A stretch of 64,000 nt of DNA from Hyphomicrobiales bacterium (lineage in GTDB: Bacteria; Pseudomonadota; Alphaproteobacteria; Rhizobiales; Kaistiaceae). The stretch spans positions 248,001 through 312,000 of the forward strand of contig JAFKKF010000013.1 in NCBI GenBank assembly GCA_017305635.1. Direction: 5' to 3'. Both the position numbers and the translations under genes were made by a program. Below, piece after piece: positions 9,987-19,870 of this stretch. How positions within the stretch are numbered: the stretch's first letter is position 1; each line of letters begins with the position of its first letter. The notes below the pieces were generated by a model, which saw only the letters and a list, made by a program, of their open reading frames with translations, had not been told where the DNA came from and ran no database searches.

Positions 9987-11750
9987 ATGAAGAAGCTGTC
10001 GCATACGCTCGTCCAGGTCTGGCGGCTCGCCATTCCCTATTTCAAGGGACCGGAGAAGGGCGTGGCGCTCAGCCTCCTCGCCCTCATCATCGCCCTCCGT
10101 CTCTTCAACGTCTGGCTCGACGTCAGGTACAATTCCTGGAACAACGACTTCTACAACGCGCTGCAGAACAAGGACTGGAAGGAGTTCGTCCACCAGCTCC
10201 TTTTCGTCTTCTCGTGGATCGCGGTGCTGACCATCGTCACCTCGGTCTACCAGTACTACGTCATGCAGTGGCTGCAGATTCGCTGGCGGTCGTGGATGAC
10301 GCGGCGCTACCTGAACCGCTGGATGCGCGCCGGCACGCATTACCGCATGCGCATCCTCGGCAACCCGGCCGACAACCCCGACCAGCGCATCGCCGACGAC
10401 GTCCAGCGCTTCGTCAGCGGCAGCGGGTCGAACGGCAGCGGCATCCTCGACCTCGGCGTCGCCATCCTCGGGCAGTTCGTCACCCTGTTCTCGTTCCTCT
10501 TCATCCTCTGGGGGCTGTCCGCCGACACGCCGCTGATCATCGGCACGGCCAGCTACCACATCCCCGGCTATCTGGTCTGGGCGGCCCTGCTCTACGCCAT
10601 CATCGGCACGGTGGTGACGCACTGGGTCGGCCGGTCGCTGGTGCCGCTCAACTACGACCAGCAGCGCTTCGAGGCCGATTTCCGCTTCGCGCTGGTGCGG
10701 CTGCGCGAGAATGCCGAGGAGGTCGCGCTGCTGGAGGGCGAGGATTCCGAGCGCCGGAACCTCGACCTGCGCTTCGGCCGCATCATCGACAACTGGTACC
10801 GGCTGATGGGGAAGCAGAAGAACCTTACCTTCCTCACCTCCTTCTATTCGCAGATCGCGATCATCTTCCCCTTCGTCGTGGTCAGCCCGCTCTATTTCGC
10901 CGGCTCGGTCGAGCTCGGCGGCCTGATGCAGATCGCCCAGGCCTTCGGCGTCGTGCAGGGCGCGCTGTCCTTCTTCGTGACGCAATATTCCACGCTCGCC
11001 GAATGGAAGTCGGTGGTCGACCGGCTCACCGGCTTTGAAGCGGTGCTGGGCGAAGCCGAGTCGCTCGAGGATGCCGGCCCGCGGCTCGTCCCCGACGGCA
11101 AGGACGGCGGCCTCGCCGTCGATCCGCTATCCGTCGCGCTTCCCGACGGGCGCGAGGCCGTGAGGACGCCCGCGCTCGCCTTCCAGCCGGCCGACCGGGT
11201 GCTGGTCAGCGGCCCGACTGGTTCGGGCAAGACCACGCTCTTCCGCGCGCTCGGCGGCGTCTGGCCGTTCGGCAGGGGCACCATCCACGAGCCCGCCGAT
11301 TCACGGGTGCTGGTACTGCCCCAGCGCGCCTACCTGCCGATCGGGTCGCTGAAGGGCGCCCTCACCTATCCGCGTCCGGCGGAAGCCTTCGACGACGCCG
11401 CGGCGGCGAAGGCGCTTTCCGAGGTCGGCCTCGACTATCTCGCGCCGGAGCTCGGCGCGGAACATCACTGGCAGAACCGCCTTTCGGGCGGCGAACAGCA
11501 GCGCGTCGGCCTCGCCCGCGCATTGCTCCTGAAGCCCGATTTCCTCCTGCTCGACGAGGCGACGAGCGCCCTCGACGAACCCTCCGAGGCGGCTCTCTAC
11601 GCGCTGATCCGCAACCGCCTGCCGGCGACGGCGATCGTCTCGATCGGCCACCGCTCCAGCCTCGCGCAGTTCCACGATCGCTTCCTGCAGCTCATGCCCG
11701 ACGGCAACGGCGCGCATGTGCTCGCCGAGATCCGCGCCGCCGCGGAATAA
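9987..11750 (+). CDS. ABC transporter, fused permease and ATPase (SbmA/BacA-YddA type)
   Basis: A 587-residue half-transporter, N-terminal membrane domain then C-terminal ATPase. The membrane domain (about 1-330) begins [20 protein letters not shown] and contains the family-typical [15 protein letters not shown] and [12 protein letters not shown] segments of the ABC_membrane_2/SbmA group. The ATPase has Walker [10 protein letters not shown] near 410, signature LSGGEQQR, and Walker [13 protein letters not shown]. Relatives such as E. coli YddA and mycobacterial Rv1819c import or move bulky hydrophilic molecules such as peptides or cobalamin; the substrate here is unknown. The ATG at 9987 was chosen because the very long upstream open frame is antisense to the MFS gene. 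It ends 2 bp from the convergent cNMP-binding gene. Confidence 0.92.
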   Translation: MKKLSHTLVQVWRLAIPYFKGPEKGVALSLLALIIALRLFNVWLDVRYNSWNNDFYNALQNKDWKEFVHQLLFVFSWIAVLTIVTSVYQYYVMQWLQIRWRSWMTRRYLNRWMRAGTHYRMRILGNPADNPDQRIADDVQRFVSGSGSNGSGILDLGVAILGQFVTLFSFLFILWGLSADTPLIIGTASYHIPGYLVWAALLYAIIGTVVTHWVGRSLVPLNYDQQRFEADFRFALVRLRENAEEVALLEGEDSERRNLDLRFGRIIDNWYRLMGKQKNLTFLTSFYSQIAIIFPFVVVSPLYFAGSVELGGLMQIAQAFGVVQGALSFFVTQYSTLAEWKSVVDRLTGFEAVLGEAESLEDAGPRLVPDGKDGGLAVDPLSVALPDGREAVRTPALAFQPADRVLVSGPTGSGKTTLFRALGGVWPFGRGTIHEPADSRVLVLPQRAYLPIGSLKGALTYPRPAEAFDDAAAAKALSEVGLDYLAPELGAEHHWQNRLSGGEQQRVGLARALLLKPDFLLLDEATSALDEPSEAALYALIRNRLPATAIVSIGHRSSLAQFHDRFLQLMPDGNGAHVLAEIRAAAE

Positions 11751-11752
11751 GC

Positions 11753-12166
11753 TCAGGCCGAGAGGCGGGGCGCCACCGGCAGCGGCGTCACCTCCGGCGG
11801 CTTCTCGTCGACGAAGCGCGTGCGCAGGCGCCGCGTCATCAGCCGCATGACGCCGAGCGCGAAATCCGGATGGTCGTGGAGCAGCGCGAAGAACTGGTCC
11901 TTCTCGATGACGATCAGCCGCGTCGGGCCGACCGCGACCGCCGAGGCGCTGCGCGTCTCGCCGTCGATCAGGGCCAGCTCGCCGAAGATCTCGCCGGGCT
12001 GCATCGCCTCGATGACGCGGCCGCCCTCGCGGATGTCGATGCGCCCGCTCTCGACGATATAGGCCTTGTCGCCTTCGTCGCCGCGGATGAAGACGACGCG
12101 GCCGTCGGGATAGTCCACCAGCGGCCCCTCGACGATGCGGGCGAGATCGATCTTGCGGTAGGGCAT
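11753..12166 (-). CDS. Stand-alone cyclic-nucleotide-binding domain protein
   Basis: A 137-residue protein that is essentially one cNMP-binding (Crp-type) jelly roll: [18 protein letters not shown], then [22 protein letters not shown], the phosphate-binding-cassette region. There is no helix-turn-helix, so it is not a Crp/Fnr regulator. It more likely acts through protein contact or as a cAMP/cGMP sensor. The Arg typical of cyclic-nucleotide phosphate binding may be the one in GETRSASA. The ATG at 12166 has GAGGAAG about 8 bp upstream; an alternative GTG at 12193 would add 9 residues. It is convergent with the ABC transporter and divergent from hisS. Confidence 0.85.
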   Translation of the reverse strand: MPYRKIDLARIVEGPLVDYPDGRVVFIRGDEGDKAYIVESGRIDIREGGRVIEAMQPGEIFGELALIDGETRSASAVAVGPTRLIVIEKDQFFALLHDHPDFALGVMRLMTRRLRTRFVDEKPPEVTPLPVAPRLSA

Positions 12167-12357
12167 CTTCTTCACTTCCTCGGGTTCATCCACGGAGGCA
12201 TGGGCGCCACCCTGAGCCCGCGGACGTTAAGAACAGAAGAAGAGGGCGTTCCGCGAATCTTAACCTTGCCGATCGGTTGACGGGCGCGCCTTGCCGCTCC
12301 CCTTGCGATGGTCTACTAGGCACGCGCTCACGCGCTTCTTTTCACGGACCAGGCCCG

Positions 12358-13809
12358 ATGTCGAACAAGGCGGACAAGCTCAAGGCGCGCCTGCCGCGCG
12401 GCCTTTCCGACCGCACGGCCGGGGAATTGCGCGCGACCGAGCGAATGCTCGCGACCATCCGGCGCGTCTACGAACGCTACGGCTTCGAGCCGGTCGAGAC
12501 GCCGCTCATCGAATATACCGACGCGCTCGGCAAGTTCCTGCCCGACCAGGACCGGCCGAACGAAGGCGTCTTCTCCTTCCAGGACGACGACGAGCAGTGG
12601 CTGTCGCTGCGCTACGACCTCACCGCGCCGCTCGCCCGCTACGTCGCCGAGAACTACGACCGCCTGCCGAAGCCCTATCGCAGCTATCGCGCCGGCTGGG
12701 TCTTCCGCAACGAGAAGCCGGGTCCGGGGCGCTTCCGCCAGTTCATGCAGTTCGATGCCGACACGGTCGGCGCCTCGTCGCCCGCGGCCGATGCCGAGAT
12801 CTGCATGATGGCGGCCGACACGCTCATCGAGCTCGGCGTGCCGGCCGGCCAGTTCATGGTGAAGGTCAATTCCCGGCGCGTGCTGGACGGCGTCATGGAG
12901 GCGGCCAGCATCGCCGATGCCCACCAGCGCCTGACGGTGCTCCGCGCCATCGACAAGTTCGATCGCCTCGGCATCGCGGGCGTGCGCGACCTGCTCGGTG
13001 CCGGCCGCAAGGACGAGAGCGGCGACTTCACCAGGGGCGCGGGTCTCACGCCATCCCAGGCGGAGATCGTGCTCAGCGTGCTCGCCGATGATGGTGGCGC
13101 TTCGCTCGGCGCCGCGCTTGCGCGCTCGTCGACCGGCGCCGCCGGCCGCGACGAGCTCGCCACCATCGGCGACCTCGTGCGCGCCGCCGGCTACGAGGAT
13201 CGCGTTCAGATCGATCCGACCGTCGTCCGCGGCCTCGAATACTACACCGGCGCCGTCTTCGAGGCGCAGCTCACCTTCGAGGTGCCCAACGAGAGGGGCC
13301 AGCCGGTGGTCTTCGGCTCGGTCGGCGGCGGCGGCCGCTATGACGGGCTCGTCGGCCGCTTCATGAAGGAGAACGTCCCGGCGACCGGCTTCTCGGTCGG
13401 CGTCTCCCGCCTCGCCGCGGCGCTGTCGGCCATCGGCAAGCTCGACATGCGCGATGCCGCCGGCCCGGTCGTCGTCCTTGTCATGGACAAGGCCCGGCTC
13501 GCCGACTACCAGCGCATGGTCGCGACGCTGCGCGCCGCCGGCATCCCGGCGGAGATGTATCTCGGCGAGTCCGGCATGCGCGCGCAGATGAAATATGCCG
13601 ACCGCCGCCAGTCGCCCGTCGCCGTCATCCAGGGCGAGGACGAGAAGGCGCGCGGCGTCGTCCAGCTCAAGGACCTCGTCGAAGGCGCCCGCATCGCCGC
13701 GGGCATCAGCGGCCATGACGAATATCGCGAGGCGCGCCCCGGCCAGGTCGAGGTCGCCGAAGGCCAGCTGGTCGCCGAGGTGCGCGCCATGCTCGGGCCG
13801 AAGCCGTGA
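12358..13809 (+). CDS. hisS: Histidyl-tRNA synthetase
   Basis: Charges tRNA-His with histidine; a 483-residue class II synthetase. Motif 2 is [20 protein letters not shown], the histidine-specific loop is [12 protein letters not shown], motif 3 is the GVSRLAAAL region, and a C-terminal anticodon-binding domain follows (about 385-480). The ATG at 12358 begins [15 protein letters not shown] and fits the family; the longer frame upstream is not supported. It is the first gene of hisS-hisZ-hisG, with 24 bp to hisZ, a cluster that combines tRNA charging with the first enzyme of histidine biosynthesis and is common in alphaproteobacteria. Confidence 0.97.
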   Translation: MSNKADKLKARLPRGLSDRTAGELRATERMLATIRRVYERYGFEPVETPLIEYTDALGKFLPDQDRPNEGVFSFQDDDEQWLSLRYDLTAPLARYVAENYDRLPKPYRSYRAGWVFRNEKPGPGRFRQFMQFDADTVGASSPAADAEICMMAADTLIELGVPAGQFMVKVNSRRVLDGVMEAASIADAHQRLTVLRAIDKFDRLGIAGVRDLLGAGRKDESGDFTRGAGLTPSQAEIVLSVLADDGGASLGAALARSSTGAAGRDELATIGDLVRAAGYEDRVQIDPTVVRGLEYYTGAVFEAQLTFEVPNERGQPVVFGSVGGGGRYDGLVGRFMKENVPATGFSVGVSRLAAALSAIGKLDMRDAAGPVVVLVMDKARLADYQRMVATLRAAGIPAEMYLGESGMRAQMKYADRRQSPVAVIQGEDEKARGVVQLKDLVEGARIAAGISGHDEYREARPGQVEVAEGQLVAEVRAMLGPKP

Positions 13810-13833
13810 CGTTCAGAATCAGGATTCGGCGCG

Positions 13834-14937
13834 ATGGCTGAATCCTATCAGCCGCTTCGCGACCTTTTCTCACGCGCCGGCTACGCCTTCGTCGAGCCGC
13901 CGATCCTGCATGATGCGCGCATCTTCGTGGAGCTTGCCGGCGAGGACCTGCGTCGCCGCCTGTTCCTCGCCACCGACGCCGAGGGCCGCGAGCTCGCGCT
14001 CCGGCCCGACTACACGATCCCCGTCTGCCTCCAGCATCTCGCCGGCGGACCGGCGCGGCGCCGCGCCAACTATGCCTATCTCGGCCCGGTCTTCCGCCAG
14101 CGCCCCGGCGCGCCCGGCGAATTCCTGCAGGCCGGCGTCGAGTCCCTCGGCCGCACCGACCGCGAGGCCGCCGATGCCGACGTCCTGAAGCTCGCGCTCG
14201 AATCCGCCGCCACGCTCGGCGTGCGGAAGCCTTCGGTCCGCATCGGCGACTCGACGCTCTTCGCCGCGCTCCTCGACGCGCTGGACGTGAGCCTGCCGTG
14301 GCAGCGCCGGCTCGCCCGCAGCTTCGGCGACACGCGACGCCTCGCGGCGTTGATCGCCCGCGGGCGTTCGGACAATGGCGCCCGCCGGCGCGTTGTGCCC
14401 GTCGCCCTCGGCCGCGAGCGGCGCGAGGCCGAAGCCCGCGCCGGCGAGCTTCTCGCGGCGCATGGGCTCGCCACCGTCGGCGGGCGGACGGCCGAGGAGA
14501 TCGCCGGGCGCGTCGTCGAGAAGACCGAGCTCGCCGCCGGGATCGGCGCCCGTGCCGCGAAGGTGCTCTCCGCCTATCTCGCGCTCGCCGGCAGCAAGGC
14601 CGCCGCGCCGGGCCTGCTGCGCGCCTTCGCCAGGCGCGAGCGCGTCGCCATCGGCCCGACCATCGACCGCTTCGCGGAGCGCGTCGAAGCGCTTGCCAAG
14701 GCCGGCGTCGATCCCGCCCGCCTTGCCTTTGCCGCCGATTTCGGCCGCCGGCTCGACTACTACACCGGCTTCGTCTTCGAGATCCACGACGCCGCCCGGC
14801 CGAAGCTCGCCCAGATCGTCGGCGGCGGCCGCTACGACCGCCTGCTTGCGCTCATCCCCGGCCAGACCGCCGCGAAGGGCAACATCCCGGCGATCGGCTT
14901 CTCCATCTGGCTCGACCGGATCGGCGGCGCGCCATGA
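13834..14937 (+). CDS. hisZ: ATP phosphoribosyltransferase regulatory subunit
   Basis: A 367-residue catalytically inactive paralogue of histidyl-tRNA synthetase that forms the HisG-HisZ octamer and mediates histidine feedback. It keeps the class II fold: [16 protein letters not shown], a motif-2-like [15 protein letters not shown] and a [13 protein letters not shown] loop. It lacks a C-terminal anticodon domain, which separates it from hisS next door. The stop overlaps the hisG start by 4 bp (ATGA), implying coupled translation of the two subunits. A short HisG follows, as expected, because only short HisG needs HisZ. Confidence 0.95.
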   Translation: MAESYQPLRDLFSRAGYAFVEPPILHDARIFVELAGEDLRRRLFLATDAEGRELALRPDYTIPVCLQHLAGGPARRRANYAYLGPVFRQRPGAPGEFLQAGVESLGRTDREAADADVLKLALESAATLGVRKPSVRIGDSTLFAALLDALDVSLPWQRRLARSFGDTRRLAALIARGRSDNGARRRVVPVALGRERREAEARAGELLAAHGLATVGGRTAEEIAGRVVEKTELAAGIGARAAKVLSAYLALAGSKAAAPGLLRAFARRERVAIGPTIDRFAERVEALAKAGVDPARLAFAADFGRRLDYYTGFVFEIHDAARPKLAQIVGGGRYDRLLALIPGQTAAKGNIPAIGFSIWLDRIGGAP

Positions 14938-15644
14938 CCGCTCCCCTGATCCTCGCCGTCCCCTCCAAGGGCCGGCTCCAGGAAAACACCATGGCCTTCT
15001 TCGCGCGGGCCGGGCTGCCGCTCGAGCAGTCGGGCAGCGCGCGCAGCTATCGCGGCCGCGTCGCCGGCTTGCGCGGCGTCGAGGTCGCGTTCCTGTCGGC
15101 CAGCGAGATCGCGCGCGAGATCGGTGCCGGCGCCGTGCACCTCGGCGTCACCGGGCGCGACCAGGTCGAGGAGACGGTCCCGGACTTCGCCTCTCGCACC
15201 GAGATGATCGCACCGCTCGGCTTCGGCCATGCCGATTGCGTCGTCGCGGTGCCCGAAGCCTGGATCGACGTCGAGGCGATGGAAGACCTCGACGACGTCG
15301 CCGCCGGCTTCCGTCCTCGCCATGGCCGGCGCCTGACGGTCGCGACCAAGTACGTCAACATCACGCGCCGCTTCTTCGCCGGCCACGGCATCGCCGACTA
15401 CCGCATCGTCGAGAGCCTCGGCGCCACCGAGGGCGCGCCTGCCACCGGCGCCGCCGACCTCATCGTCGACATCACCACCACCGGCTCGACGCTCCGCGCC
15501 AACGGCCTGAAGATGCTCGCCGACGGCACGATCCTGAAGTCCGAGGCCTGGCTGGTGGCGAGCCGCGTACCGAAGCTCGGCCGGGCCCAGGCGCGCGCCA
15601 TGGCCACGATAGTCGCCAGGGTCCGCGAGGCGGCGGCAGGGTAG
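14934..15644 (+). CDS. hisG: ATP phosphoribosyltransferase, short form
   Basis: Catalyses the first step of histidine synthesis, joining ATP and PRPP to phosphoribosyl-ATP. The 236-residue product has the N-terminal [16 protein letters not shown], the middle [11 protein letters not shown], the [10 protein letters not shown] segment and the PRPP-binding loop [19 protein letters not shown]. It lacks the C-terminal regulatory domain of long HisG, consistent with reliance on HisZ. Its ATG lies inside the hisZ stop. No obvious terminator follows; a repeat-bearing spacer of about 207 bp separates it from the convergent tag gene. Confidence 0.96.
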   Translation: MTAPLILAVPSKGRLQENTMAFFARAGLPLEQSGSARSYRGRVAGLRGVEVAFLSASEIAREIGAGAVHLGVTGRDQVEETVPDFASRTEMIAPLGFGHADCVVAVPEAWIDVEAMEDLDDVAAGFRPRHGRRLTVATKYVNITRRFFAGHGIADYRIVESLGATEGAPATGAADLIVDITTTGSTLRANGLKMLADGTILKSEAWLVASRVPKLGRAQARAMATIVARVREAAAG

Positions 15645-15666
15645 GAACAATCCGTTGCCCACCTGT

Positions 15667-15826
15667 CCGTCATCGCCGGGCTTGACCCGGCGATCCATGC
15701 CACGACGGGTACAGCGGCGGCTGCGCGGCAACCTCACGCACCGCCCGCCCCGCTGCCGCAGTTCTTCTGAAACCTCATGGCATGGATTCCGGATCGGCGC
15801 CGCTTCGCGGCTTGTCCGGAATGACG
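15667..15826. repeat. Two short inverted repeats in the hisG-tag spacer
   Basis: CGCCGGG-CTTGA-CCCGGCG at 15674-15692, and ATTCCGGA...TCCGGAAT at 15785-15822 enclosing GCCGC-TTC-GCGGC. This wording, with CTTGACCCGGC and TCCGGAATGACG, resembles short palindromic repeats common between genes in Hyphomicrobiales. Lying between convergent genes, the hairpins may also serve as a bidirectional terminator. Confidence 0.6.
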
Positions 15827-15851
15827 TCGTGGACTTGGAGAATGCGAGCCC

Positions 15852-16484
15852 TTACTTCCCCGGCCTCACAAACCCTTTCCGCATCTTCTCCACCTCGCGC
15901 CGGCAGAAGCAGCCGTCGAAGTGATCGTCGACGATGCCGACGCCCTGCATGAAGGCATACATCGTCGTCGGCCCGACGAAGCTCCAGCCGCGCTTCTTCA
16001 GCGCCTTCGACAGCGCCACCGATTCCGGACTGGTCGACATGGCCCGGAGCGTATCCCGGTCGAAGGTCGCGGGGCGCGATTTCGGATCGGGCTCGAACTG
16101 CCACAGGAAAGCGGCGAGCGAGCCGGCCTCGGCGACGAGCTCCACGGCCCGCCTGGCATTGTTGACGGTCGATTCGATCTTGCCGCGATGGCGGACGATG
16201 CCGGCATCGGCAAGGAGACGCGCGACGTCCTTCTCGCCGAACTTCGCGACCTTCCGGAAATCGAATCCCGCGAAGCCCTTCCGGAAGCTCTCGCGCTTCC
16301 TCAGGATCGTGATCCACGACAGGCCCGACTGGAAGCCCTCGAGGCAGATCTTCTCGAAAAGCCGGATGTCGTCGCTGACCGGCCTTCCCCACTCGCCGTC
16401 GTGATAGACGCGGTAGTCCTCGGAGCCGGAGCCCCAGAGGCAGCGCAGCTTCCCGTCGTCGCCCTTCACCAGCCCGTCGCTCAT
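15852..16484 (-). CDS. tag: DNA-3-methyladenine glycosylase I
   Basis: Removes 3-methyladenine from alkylated DNA. The 210-residue product has the Tag pattern: a Cys in LRCLWGSG and a His in YHDGEWG near the N-terminus, FEKICLEGFQSGLSWITILRKRE with the substrate-pocket residues, and C-terminal HFDGCFC that completes the zinc-binding set. The ATG at 16484 was chosen because TAAAGGAAC lies about 6 bp upstream and the longer frame adds no homology. It is convergent with hisG and divergent from the first L,D-transpeptidase gene. No alkylation-response regulator is nearby. Confidence 0.95.
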   Translation of the reverse strand: MSDGLVKGDDGKLRCLWGSGSEDYRVYHDGEWGRPVSDDIRLFEKICLEGFQSGLSWITILRKRESFRKGFAGFDFRKVAKFGEKDVARLLADAGIVRHRGKIESTVNNARRAVELVAEAGSLAAFLWQFEPDPKSRPATFDRDTLRAMSTSPESVALSKALKKRGWSFVGPTTMYAFMQGVGIVDDHFDGCFCRREVEKMRKGFVRPGK

Positions 16485-16632
16485 CGCCCGTTCCTTTAAC
16501 CCTTTGCTAACCATATCGCCGGCCGAGGATACTCCGCGTTCACCATTCGGTTGGACTTCATCGGCATAGTTACCGGCGGGACGAAATCAGAAAACTCGGC
16601 AAGGCGTCGCCGTCCCACCCGGATTCTTCACC

Positions 16633-16651
16633 GGCGGGGATTCTCCCCGCC
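16633..16651 (+). promoter_or_regulatory. Leader hairpin upstream of the first L,D-transpeptidase
   Basis: GGCGGGGA-TTC-TCCCCGCC, a perfect 8-bp stem followed by CTTTGC and ending 28 bp before the ATG at 16680. It could be a leader structure that tunes translation or transcription. Its function is unproven and no known riboswitch class is recognised. Confidence 0.4.
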
Positions 16652-16679
16652 CTTTGCATCGCGTCAGCCGAGTAGGTCC

Positions 16680-17378
16680 ATGATTCGCCATTCCTTCCTC
16701 GCCGCCCTTGCCGTGGCCGGCATGCTCGCCGCCCTCGCGCCCGCCGAGGCGGCCGGCAGCTTCACCGTGTCGCGGCCGCCCTCGGTGCTGAGCACCGACC
16801 AGCAGCTCGCATCCTACGACGCCTCGGGGTCGCGCTCACCCGGCTTCTTCTCCTTCCTCGCCCATCCCAACCGTCCGGTCGCCGGCGGCATGGGCTATGG
16901 CGGGTTCCAGAGCCGCTCTATCAACCCGGCCTTCCTGCCGCGCATGGTCGCCTATGCCGGCTCGCAGCCGGCCGGAACGATCGTGATCGACACCAAGGGA
17001 CGCTACCTCTACCTCGTCCTCGGCGGCGGCAAGGCCAAGCGTTACGGCGTCGGCGTCGGCCGCCCCGGCTTCCAGTGGGCGGGCGTACACACCGTCACCC
17101 GCAAGGCCGAGTGGCCGAGCTGGACTCCGCCGGAGGCCATGGTCGTCCGCGAGCGGAAGAAGGGCCACATCCTGCCCGATACGATGAAGGGCGGTCCGGG
17201 CAATCCGCTCGGCGCCCGCGCCCTCTATCTCGGCTCGACCGACTATCGCATCCACGGCTCCAACGAACCCTGGACGATCGGCCAGGCCGTCTCGTCCGGC
17301 TGCATCCGCATGCGGAACGAGGACGTCATCGACCTCTACGGCCGAGTCGGCGTCGGCACCCGCGTCGTGGTCATGTAA
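16680..17378 (+). CDS. L,D-transpeptidase (YkuD domain), copy 1
   Basis: A 232-residue exported peptidoglycan transpeptidase that makes 3-3 cross-links or attaches proteins to the wall. A signal peptide (IRHSFLAALAVAGMLAALAPAEA) is followed by a linker and a C-terminal YkuD domain. The domain starts at GTIVIDTKGRYLYLVLGGG and ends with YRIHGSNEPWTIG and SSGCIRM, which hold the catalytic His and Cys. The ATG at 16680 was chosen as the start of the signal peptide; the longer frame lacks one in the right place. A terminator follows at 17402. A paralogue lies directly downstream. Confidence 0.93.
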   Translation: MIRHSFLAALAVAGMLAALAPAEAAGSFTVSRPPSVLSTDQQLASYDASGSRSPGFFSFLAHPNRPVAGGMGYGGFQSRSINPAFLPRMVAYAGSQPAGTIVIDTKGRYLYLVLGGGKAKRYGVGVGRPGFQWAGVHTVTRKAEWPSWTPPEAMVVRERKKGHILPDTMKGGPGNPLGARALYLGSTDYRIHGSNEPWTIGQAVSSGCIRMRNEDVIDLYGRVGVGTRVVVM

Positions 17379-17401
17379 GGCCGCCGGCCACGCAAATCCC
17401 C

Positions 17402-17430
17402 AAGGGCCGCTTCGGCGGCCCTTTTTCTTT
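17402..17430 (+). terminator. Intrinsic terminator after L,D-transpeptidase 1
   Basis: AAGGGCCGC-TTCG-GCGGCCCTT followed by TTTCTTT: a strong GC stem with a UUCG tetraloop and a T-run. It separates the two transpeptidase genes into different transcription units. Confidence 0.9.
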
Positions 17431-17510
17431 CCGACGCCCGTCATGGACGGGCCGGTTGCTCCGCCGGCCCCGACTTCGTATCTTTCGCCATCCAAACCGG
17501 AGTTTCTGCC

Positions 17511-18224
17511 ATGACGGGATCGAGGTTCGCGCGGGCGGCGCTGGCCGCCTTCCTTGCCGGCATCGTCGGCCTCTTCGTGCTTGGCGAAGCGCAGGCGGGG
17601 CCATTCCTCGACAGCATCCGGGAGAGCCTCGGCAATGTCGGCTCGGACAGCCCGCCGCCGCCTCCGAAGGCCGGCGGATTCTTCGACAACCTCAAGAACC
17701 GGATGCGCGACCTCGGCGCCAAGGCGGATGACGTCGGCGCCGGTGGAACCGGCTTCTTCGGCCCCTATCATCGCCGCACGGTCGCCTACCAGACCGGCGA
17801 GGCGCCGGGCACCATCGTCATCGATACCGAGCACTACTTCCTCTATTACGTGCTCGGCAGCGGCAAGGCGATCCGCTACGGGGTCGGCGTCGGCCGCGAA
17901 GGGTTCGGCTGGCACGGCACCGTCTTCGTCGCCCGCAAGGCCGAGTGGCCGACCTGGACGCCGCCGCCGGAGATGATCGCACGCGAGAAGAAGAACGGCC
18001 GCATCCTGCCGGCCTCCATGAAAGGCGGCCCGGACAATCCGCTCGGCGCGCGGGCGCTCTACCTCTACAACAAGAGCGGCGACACGGCCTATCGCATCCA
18101 CGGCACCTCGGAGCCCTGGACCATCGGCCACAACGTCTCCTCGGGCTGCATCCGCCTCGTCAATGCCGACGTGATGGACCTCTACGAGCGCGCCGCGATC
18201 GGCGCCAAGGTGATCGTCCGCTAG
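17511..18224 (+). CDS. L,D-transpeptidase (YkuD domain), copy 2
   Basis: A 237-residue paralogue of the preceding gene. The signal peptide is SRFARAALAAFLAGIVGLFVLGEAQA, followed by a spacer (GNVGSDSPPPPPKAGGFFDN) different from copy 1, then a closely similar YkuD domain. Catalytic motifs are YRIHGTSEPWTIG and SSGCIRL. The shared blocks RKAEWP, MKGGP and NPLGARALYL point to a tandem duplication followed by divergence of the N-terminal half. Different substrates or growth phases are possible. A terminator separates it from copy 1, so it is probably expressed independently. Confidence 0.93.
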   Translation: MTGSRFARAALAAFLAGIVGLFVLGEAQAGPFLDSIRESLGNVGSDSPPPPPKAGGFFDNLKNRMRDLGAKADDVGAGGTGFFGPYHRRTVAYQTGEAPGTIVIDTEHYFLYYVLGSGKAIRYGVGVGREGFGWHGTVFVARKAEWPTWTPPPEMIAREKKNGRILPASMKGGPDNPLGARALYLYNKSGDTAYRIHGTSEPWTIGHNVSSGCIRLVNADVMDLYERAAIGAKVIVR

Positions 18225-18371
18225 GCAAGGCGCATGTCTGCCACCCCATTTTCGGGTGTCGCCGGCAGCGCGCGCCTGCTATAGGTCGCGCCCGTCTCCG
18301 CCTCCCATAGCCCGACCTTCCGCGCCGGCCGACGCCTGCCCGCGAGGCCCGCCGCCCGAAGACCGCCGCCC

Positions 18372-19853
18372 ATGGAACAGACCGTACAGCCCGCACGCCT
18401 CGCCCAGGCGCAGATCCGCACGATCCTGTTCGGCGTCGTGCTCGCAATGCTCCTCGGCGCGCTCGACCAGACGATCGTCGCGACCGCGCTGCCGACCATC
18501 GGGCGCGAGCTCCACGACGTGCAGAACCTGTCGTGGATCGTCACCGCCTACCTCCTCACTTCCACCGCCGTGACGCCGCTCTACGGCAAGCTCAGCGACA
18601 TCCACGGCCGGCGATGGGCGATGATGCTCGCCATCGCCATCTTCCTCGGCGGGTCCATCGCCTGCGCGCTCTCGACCAACATCTACGTCCTCATCGCCAT
18701 GCGCGGCCTGCAGGGGCTCGGCGGCGGCGGCCTCATCTCGCTCGGCCAGACCATCATCGGCGACGTCGTGCCGCCGCGCGAGCGCGGGCGCTACCAGGCC
18801 TATTTCGCCTCGATCTTCGTCACCGCCTCGATCGCCGGGCCGGTGCTCGGCGGCTTCTTCGCCGAGCACCTGCACTGGTCGTTCATCTTCTGGATCAACC
18901 TGCCGCTCGGCCTCGCCGCCTACCTCCTCACCAACCACGTCCTCAAGCTCCTCCCCCGCCACGAGCGGCCGCACCGCATCGACGTGGTCGGCGCGCTCCT
19001 CATGGTGGTGGCGACGGTGGCGCTGCTCCTCGCGCTCTCGATCGGCGGCGACACCGGCGCCTGGACCTCGCCCGCGATCATCGGCCTCTTCCTCGCCTCG
19101 CTGGTCTTCTGGGGCCTCTTCGGCCTCCGGCTCGCACGCGCCGCCGAGCCCTTCATCCCGCTCAGCGTCCTCGGCCATTCGGTCGTGCGCAACGGCGTGC
19201 TCTCCGCCTTCTTCGCGGTCGGCGCCATGATCGGGCTGTCGGTCTACCTGCCGCTCCATTTCGAGGCGGTGCTCGGGCTGACCGCCTCCCAATCCGGCCT
19301 CGCGCTCATCGGCTTCATGGGCGCGACCGTCGCCGGCGCGACGACCGCGGGCCGCATCATGGTGCATGTCGAACGCTACAAGCGCGCCGCGGTCGTCGGC
19401 ATGGCGATCGGCACCCTGGCCCTCGTCATGCTCGCCATCTGGCCGACGCAGCTCTCCCTCGTCGGCGTGGAAGTCGTGCTGGTGGTCGCCGGCCTCGGCC
19501 TCGGCACGGTCTACCCTATCTCCACCACGGCGGTGCAGAATGCCGTGCCGCCGCACCAGCTCGGCACCACGACCGGGGTCCTCAACTTCTTCCGCTCGCT
19601 CGGCAGCGCCATCCTCGTTGCGACCATGGGCGCCGTCTTCCTCGCCACCGCCGCGGCACGCGTGCCGGGGGGCACCTCCGTGCAGGCGGTGATCCTGCAG
19701 GGCGGCGGCGAGGGCGTCGATTTCGGCCCGATCTTCGGCGCCGTCTTCTGGACGGCGGCGATCTCCTCGGCCCTCGGCCTCGTCTTCATGATCCTCATGA
19801 AGGAACTGCCGCTCCGCGGCCACAACCACCCGCCGGCGATCGAGGCGGGATAG
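18372..19853 (+). CDS. MFS drug exporter, DHA2 (EmrB/QacA) family
   Basis: A 493-residue membrane protein with about 14 predicted helices. It shows the DHA2 hallmarks: motif C-like region at the start (LLGALDQTIVATALPTIGREL), WIVTAYLLTSTAVTPLYGKLSDIHGRR (motif A), and GPVLGGFFAEHLHWSFIFWINLPLG (motif C). This family exports hydrophobic drugs or metabolites by proton antiport. No EmrA-like adaptor is adjacent, so it probably works alone across the inner membrane. It is convergent with malate synthase, with 17 bp between stop codons. Confidence 0.92.
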   Translation: MEQTVQPARLAQAQIRTILFGVVLAMLLGALDQTIVATALPTIGRELHDVQNLSWIVTAYLLTSTAVTPLYGKLSDIHGRRWAMMLAIAIFLGGSIACALSTNIYVLIAMRGLQGLGGGGLISLGQTIIGDVVPPRERGRYQAYFASIFVTASIAGPVLGGFFAEHLHWSFIFWINLPLGLAAYLLTNHVLKLLPRHERPHRIDVVGALLMVVATVALLLALSIGGDTGAWTSPAIIGLFLASLVFWGLFGLRLARAAEPFIPLSVLGHSVVRNGVLSAFFAVGAMIGLSVYLPLHFEAVLGLTASQSGLALIGFMGATVAGATTAGRIMVHVERYKRAAVVGMAIGTLALVMLAIWPTQLSLVGVEVVLVVAGLGLGTVYPISTTAVQNAVPPHQLGTTTGVLNFFRSLGSAILVATMGAVFLATAAARVPGGTSVQAVILQGGGEGVDFGPIFGAVFWTAAISSALGLVFMILMKELPLRGHNHPPAIEAG

Positions 19854-19870
19854 CGCCCTTCACGCGCGCC

